Under the pieces are notes generated by a model, which saw only the letters and a program-made list of their open reading frames with translations, searched no databases and had not been told where the DNA came from. 64,000 bases of DNA, from contig NZ_ATUK01000002.1 in assembly GCF_000420165.1 (NCBI RefSeq), forward strand, positions 27,485-91,484, in the 5' to 3' direction. Below are positions 61,028-64,000 of this stretch, one piece after another (within the stretch, counting starts at the first letter, position 1; each line of letters opens with the position of its first letter). The translations under genes were made by a program, and so were the position numbers. The DNA comes from Thioalkalivibrio sp. AKL19. GTDB taxonomy: Bacteria > Pseudomonadota > Gammaproteobacteria > Ectothiorhodospirales > Ectothiorhodospiraceae.

Positions 61028-62419
61028 ATGCTCGACACCATCGACCAGTTCCTCGGCGACACCGCCGGCCTGCTTTGGGGCAACCCGCTCACCCTGATCC
61101 TGCTGCTGGGCACCGGGCTCTACCTCACCATTCGCCTGGGTCTGGTCCAGGTCGTCGCCTTCCGCGAGGGCTGGCGCGCCCTGCGCGGGACCGACGGGCG
61201 CGCCGGCGGCACCGGGCAGATCTCGCCGTTCCAGGCGCTGTCGACCGCGCTGTCCGGCACCATCGGTACCGGGAACATCGCCGGCGTGGCCACGGCCATC
61301 GCGCTGGGTGGCCCCGGGGCGCTGTTCTGGATGTGGGTGACGGCCTTCTTCGGCATGGCCACCAAGTTCGCCGAGACCACCCTGGCCGTTCGCTACCGCG
61401 AGATCGCCCCGGACGGCAGCATCGCCGGCGGGCCGATGTTCACCCTGCTCAACGGCCTCAAGATGAAGAAGCTGGCGATCCTGTTCGCTGCCTTCACCCT
61501 GATCGCCTCGTTCGGTATCGGCAACATGGTGCAGGCCAACTCGGTGGTCGACGGCCTGACCTTCATCGTGCCGGACCTGCGCGCCGACGACGACATCATG
61601 GGCTGGATGGCCCTGATCATCGGCCTGACCATGGCGGTACTCGTCGCCCTCGTCATCATCGGCGGCGTCAAACGCATCGCGATGATTGCCTCGACCATCG
61701 TCCCGTTCATGGCCGTGGTCTACATGCTGGGCGCCTTCGTCGTGATTGTCGCCAACATCCAGGCGGTTCCGGCCGCGGTCGGCACCATCCTCAACCTCGC
61801 GCTCAACCCGTGGGCCGCCGGCGGCGGCGCCATCGGCCTCGCCATCCAGTACGGTGTCGCGCGCGGCATGTTCTCCAACGAGGCCGGCCTGGGCTCCTCG
61901 GCCATGGCGCACGCCGCGGCCAAGAACGGCGATCCGCCGCGCGAGGGCTCGGTGGCCATGCTCGAGCCGTTCATCGACACCATCGTGGTCTGCACCCTGA
62001 CCGGCCTGGCCATTGTCGTCACCGGCGCCTATATCGACCGCGCCGACGACGTGGTCGGGGCGTCGCTGACCGCCACCGCCTTCAGCTCCACGCTGGGCCC
62101 GTTTGGCGCCATGGTAGTCGGCATCAGCCTCATGCTGTTCGCCTTCTCCACCATGATCGCCTGGTCCTACTACGGCGACCGCTCGGCCTACTTCCTGTTC
62201 GGCGAACGCGCGGTGATGCCCTACCGCGTCGTGTTCGTCATCCTCATCGTGATCGGCGCGACCATCCCGCTGGGCGTGGTCTGGAACTTCTCCGACATCG
62301 CCAACATCGCCATGGCGGCACCCAACCTGATCGCATTGATCCTGCTCGCCGGCCTGGTCAAGAAGCTGCGCGACGACTACGTGGCCCACCGCCCGATGCC
62401 GGATCGCCATGAGCGATAA
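61028..62419 (+). CDS. Sodium:alanine/glycine symporter (AGCS family)
   Basis: A 463-residue membrane protein with about eleven helices. The AGCS signature LSGTIGTGNIAGVATAIALGG starts near residue 79 (shown in parts), and GMFSNEAGLGSSAMAHAAAKN is the second conserved block. It takes up alanine or glycine with sodium, which fits a sodium-based alkaliphile and could feed glycine to the neighbouring riboswitch-controlled gcv operon (inference). The ATG at 61028 precedes the family N-terminus. It overlaps nadC by 11 bases. Confidence 0.9.
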   Translation: MLDTIDQFLGDTAGLLWGNPLTLILLLGTGLYLTIRLGLVQVVAFREGWRALRGTDGRAGGTGQISPFQALSTALSGTIGTGNIAGVATAIALGGPGALFWMWVTAFFGMATKFAETTLAVRYREIAPDGSIAGGPMFTLLNGLKMKKLAILFAAFTLIASFGIGNMVQANSVVDGLTFIVPDLRADDDIMGWMALIIGLTMAVLVALVIIGGVKRIAMIASTIVPFMAVVYMLGAFVVIVANIQAVPAAVGTILNLALNPWAAGGGAIGLAIQYGVARGMFSNEAGLGSSAMAHAAAKNGDPPREGSVAMLEPFIDTIVVCTLTGLAIVVTGAYIDRADDVVGASLTATAFSSTLGPFGAMVVGISLMLFAFSTMIAWSYYGDRSAYFLFGERAVMPYRVVFVILIVIGATIPLGVVWNFSDIANIAMAAPNLIALILLAGLVKKLRDDYVAHRPMPDRHER

Positions 62420-63317
62420 GGACTACGCCGCGGGCGGACCGCACGACCCCTTCGCCCAGGGCCCAGCGCGGCCGGACGCGGCCATGCTGATGCGCGAGGT
62501 GGACGCCGCCTTGGCGGAGGACTTGGGCCCCGATGGTGTCGACGGCGACCTGACCGCCGCCCTGGTCCCGGCTGAACGGGTGGCGCGCGCCACGCTGCTA
62601 TTGAAGGAGAGCGCGATCGTTAGTGGCCAGCCCTGGTTCGACCGCGTGTTCGCCAGCCTCGCGCCGGAGACCCGGATCGACTGGCAGATCGCCGAGGGCA
62701 CCCTTGTGGAGGTCGGCCGTGAAGCGTGCACCGTCGCCACGCTGGAAGGCCCCGCACGGGCCGTTCTGGCGGCCGAACGCGCGGCCCTCAACCTGCTCCA
62801 GACCCTCTCCGGAACGGCCACCGAGACCGCCCGCTGGGTCGCCCGCCTGGAGGGCACGGACAGCCGCATCCTCGATACCCGAAAGACCCTGCCGGGCCTG
62901 CGTCACGGCCAGAAGTACGCCGTGCGCTGCGGCGGCGGCCACAACCATCGCCTCGCCCTGTGGGATGCCGTGCTGATCAAGGAAAACCACATCGCCGCCT
63001 GCGGCTCCATCGACGCGGCGGTGCAACGTGCCCGCGCCCTCGGCGCCGGACGCTGGGTAGAGGTCGAGACCGAGAACCTCGACGAGGTCGATCAGGCCCT
63101 GGCCGCCGGGGCCGACGTCATCATGCTCGACGAGCTATCGCTGGACAACCTGGCGACGGCCGTGCAGCGCATCCGTGGCCGCGCAATCTCCGAGGCCTCG
63201 GGCGGCGTCACGCCGGACAGCCTGGCGGCTATCGCGGCCACCGGCGTGGACTACATCTCGGTCGGCGCCCTGACCAAGCACCTCCACGCCATCGACTACT
63301 CCCTGCGCCTGGACTAG
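62409..63317 (+). CDS. nadC: Nicotinate-nucleotide diphosphorylase (carboxylating), quinolinate phosphoribosyltransferase
   Basis: A 302-residue enzyme of de novo NAD synthesis. Signature segments are ERAALNLLQTLSGTATET, TRKTLPGLRHGQKYAVRCGGGHNHR (in parts) with the PRPP and quinolinate-binding Arg/Lys, LIKENHI, and EVETENLDE. EASGGVTPDSLAAIAATGVDYISVG is the C-terminal half. The N-terminal 25 residues are a variable extension. It overlaps the symporter gene by 11 bases and is the last gene in the window. Confidence 0.95.
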   Translation: MSDKDYAAGGPHDPFAQGPARPDAAMLMREVDAALAEDLGPDGVDGDLTAALVPAERVARATLLLKESAIVSGQPWFDRVFASLAPETRIDWQIAEGTLVEVGREACTVATLEGPARAVLAAERAALNLLQTLSGTATETARWVARLEGTDSRILDTRKTLPGLRHGQKYAVRCGGGHNHRLALWDAVLIKENHIAACGSIDAAVQRARALGAGRWVEVETENLDEVDQALAAGADVIMLDELSLDNLATAVQRIRGRAISEASGGVTPDSLAAIAATGVDYISVGALTKHLHAIDYSLRLD

Positions 63318-63495
63318 CCTGCGCACACGGGGCTTCGCTCACCGTCTGGGTGGCCGGGCCTCGTTCATCCCTCGGAATTTGCGGTGCCTTCGTCCAGCCG
63401 CCTGCCTTGTTATGGCTGGCCATGGTTCGTCATCCGGTGTTTACGTGCCTTCGGTCCACATACTGCCCGGCGCTGACTCGCCAGCGCGCCGCGAG

Positions 63496-63523
63496 GTACT
63501 TCTTTGCTCGTGCAAAGAAGTAC
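63496..63523. repeat. Perfect 12-bp hairpin
   Basis: GTACTTCTTTGC-TCGT-GCAAAGAAGTAC, a perfect 12-bp stem with a four-base loop. Similar TTCTTTGC...GCAAAGAAGTACCC stretches are, to my knowledge, common in proteobacterial intergenic DNA. Confidence 0.6.
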
Positions 63524-63600
63524 CCAAGAAACACGCCCGACTGCCGCGACCCCGGCCCGCTGCGCGGACCGGGGTTTCCCTCGTTCCGAGGCTTTTCGCG

Positions 63601-63975
63601 GGCGGCGCTGAACTCGCTGCGCTACGCTCCGCTCAGACATCCAGCGCCTTGTCTCCCGCGAAAACCCTCTCCACTCGGCGCGACGACAACGGGGAGGTAG
63701 GTCAAGACAACTGCGATCCGGAGGCCTGTGCTATTGGTTGGAGGCAGGCTGTTCCAGCATCTTCGGCACGCTCGGCCTTTGGCCGTTGCGTGCCGCGCCC
63801 GCAAGCGGGCGCGAGGGGTTCGGGCGGCGATGCCTGTGGTCATACCACGGGGTCAGGATACTGTCGGTTTTGACCTTCTCCTCCCGTATGGAGCCCCTTG
63901 CGGAAGGGTTCTCGGGCCGGGAGAAGGCGCTGGATGTCTGAGCGGAGCCGAAGGCGTAGCGAGTTCAGCGCCGCC
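63601..63975. repeat. Long inverted repeat, arms of about 70 bases
   Basis: Arm 1 (63601-63668) begins GGCGGCGCTGAACTCGCT and contains CAGACATCCAGCGCCTT. Arm 2 (63905-63975) is its inverse, with GGCGCTGGATGTCTG and AGCGAGTTCAGCGCCGCC. Weaker inverted similarity continues inward (GGGGAGGTAGGTCAA near 63692 against TTGACCTTCTCCTCCC near 63870). The central 170 bases show nothing recognisable. Confidence 0.6.
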
Positions 63976-64000
63976 GGCCCGAGGGCCCTGGAGCAAGGTT

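Larger units (their letters stand above)
63318..64000. other. Repeat-rich terminal gap, no credible gene
   Basis: 683 bases follow nadC. Short open frames exist on both strands but have neither ribosome-binding sites nor recognisable domains. The region holds a perfect 12-bp hairpin (63496-63523) and two long arms of an inverted repeat (63601-63668 and 63905-63975). Its composition is less GC-biased at third positions than the genes, which also argues against coding. Confidence 0.6.

Noticed and set aside
63379..63941. Short open frames after nadC
   Set aside because: No ribosome-binding sites, arginine/serine-rich nonsense composition and overlap with inverted repeats.
1..64000. tRNA or rRNA genes
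   Set aside because: No T-loop GGTTCRANNCC pattern with matching acceptor stem and no rRNA landmark was found on reading either strand; a tRNAscan run would settle it.

Overview
The window is about 64 kb of high-GC chromosomal DNA from a gammaproteobacterium. Its gene content points to an alkaliphilic or halophilic chemolithoautotroph of the Ectothiorhodospiraceae, such as Thioalkalivibrio. This assignment is inferred from two inorganic-carbon uptake systems, a CbbY-type phosphatase, glycolate-salvage genes and the gammaproteobacterial rib-nusB-thiL-pgpA and dksA-gluQ neighbourhoods; no rRNA is present to confirm it. I saw no phage, complete insertion sequence, tRNA or CRISPR array. Almost everything is core metabolism in short operons, with short hairpin-type repeats concentrated in a few intergenic gaps.

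Layout, left to right. 1-4.7 kb: a DnaQ/PolB-like exonuclease (partial), cysM, a MarC-type membrane protein, cbbY, then dksA-gluQ, with a good sigma-54 promoter match in front of dksA. 4.5-9.5 kb: a cbrX-like small membrane protein, a CbrA-type SLC5-fused histidine kinase, a CbrB-type sigma-54 activator and thpR. 9.5-12.3 kb: a secreted Pro/Gln/Gly-rich protein, an SbtA bicarbonate transporter with its PII-like partner, and a flavodoxin-fold oxidoreductase. 12.3-26.6 kb, all on the minus strand: glyA-nrdR-ribD-ribE-ribB(X), then a DAB inorganic-carbon cassette (dabB, an extra membrane subunit, dabA, a PII-like protein), then ribH-nusB-thiL-pgpA. The DAB cassette thus sits inside what is normally one continuous riboflavin/nus/thiamine block.

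26.8-36 kb: a transglutaminase-like protein, a TAXI-type TRAP transporter, a DUF302 protein, glcE-glcF (no glcD here), an alanine/serine-glyoxylate aminotransferase and an unknown 109-residue protein. 36-42.3 kb, minus strand: olsB-olsA (ornithine lipid), a GT4 glycosyltransferase, a PAP2 phosphatase, a rhodanese and a YyaL/DUF255 protein. 42.4-44.6 kb: lgt-thyA-folA. 45-47.8 kb: a divergent zinc uptake locus, znuCB and znuA, sharing a Zur-like palindrome. 48.3-53.8 kb: two tandem PAS-GGDEF diguanylate cyclases and dgkA. 54-59.6 kb: a glycine-cleavage operon gcvT-gcvH-gcvPA-tpx-gcvPB behind a tandem glycine riboswitch and terminator. 59.9-63.3 kb: a ZIP transporter, an AGCS symporter and nadC. 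The last 680 bases are a repeat-rich gap without a credible gene.

How it fits together (inference): SbtA and DAB concentrate inorganic carbon for the Calvin cycle. CbbY removes inhibitory sugar phosphates. GlcEF, the glyoxylate aminotransferase, the glycine-cleavage system and GlyA would recycle 2-phosphoglycolate carbon made by Rubisco oxygenation. CbrAB and two diguanylate cyclases supply signalling, and the ols/GT4/PAP2 cluster could remodel membrane lipids.
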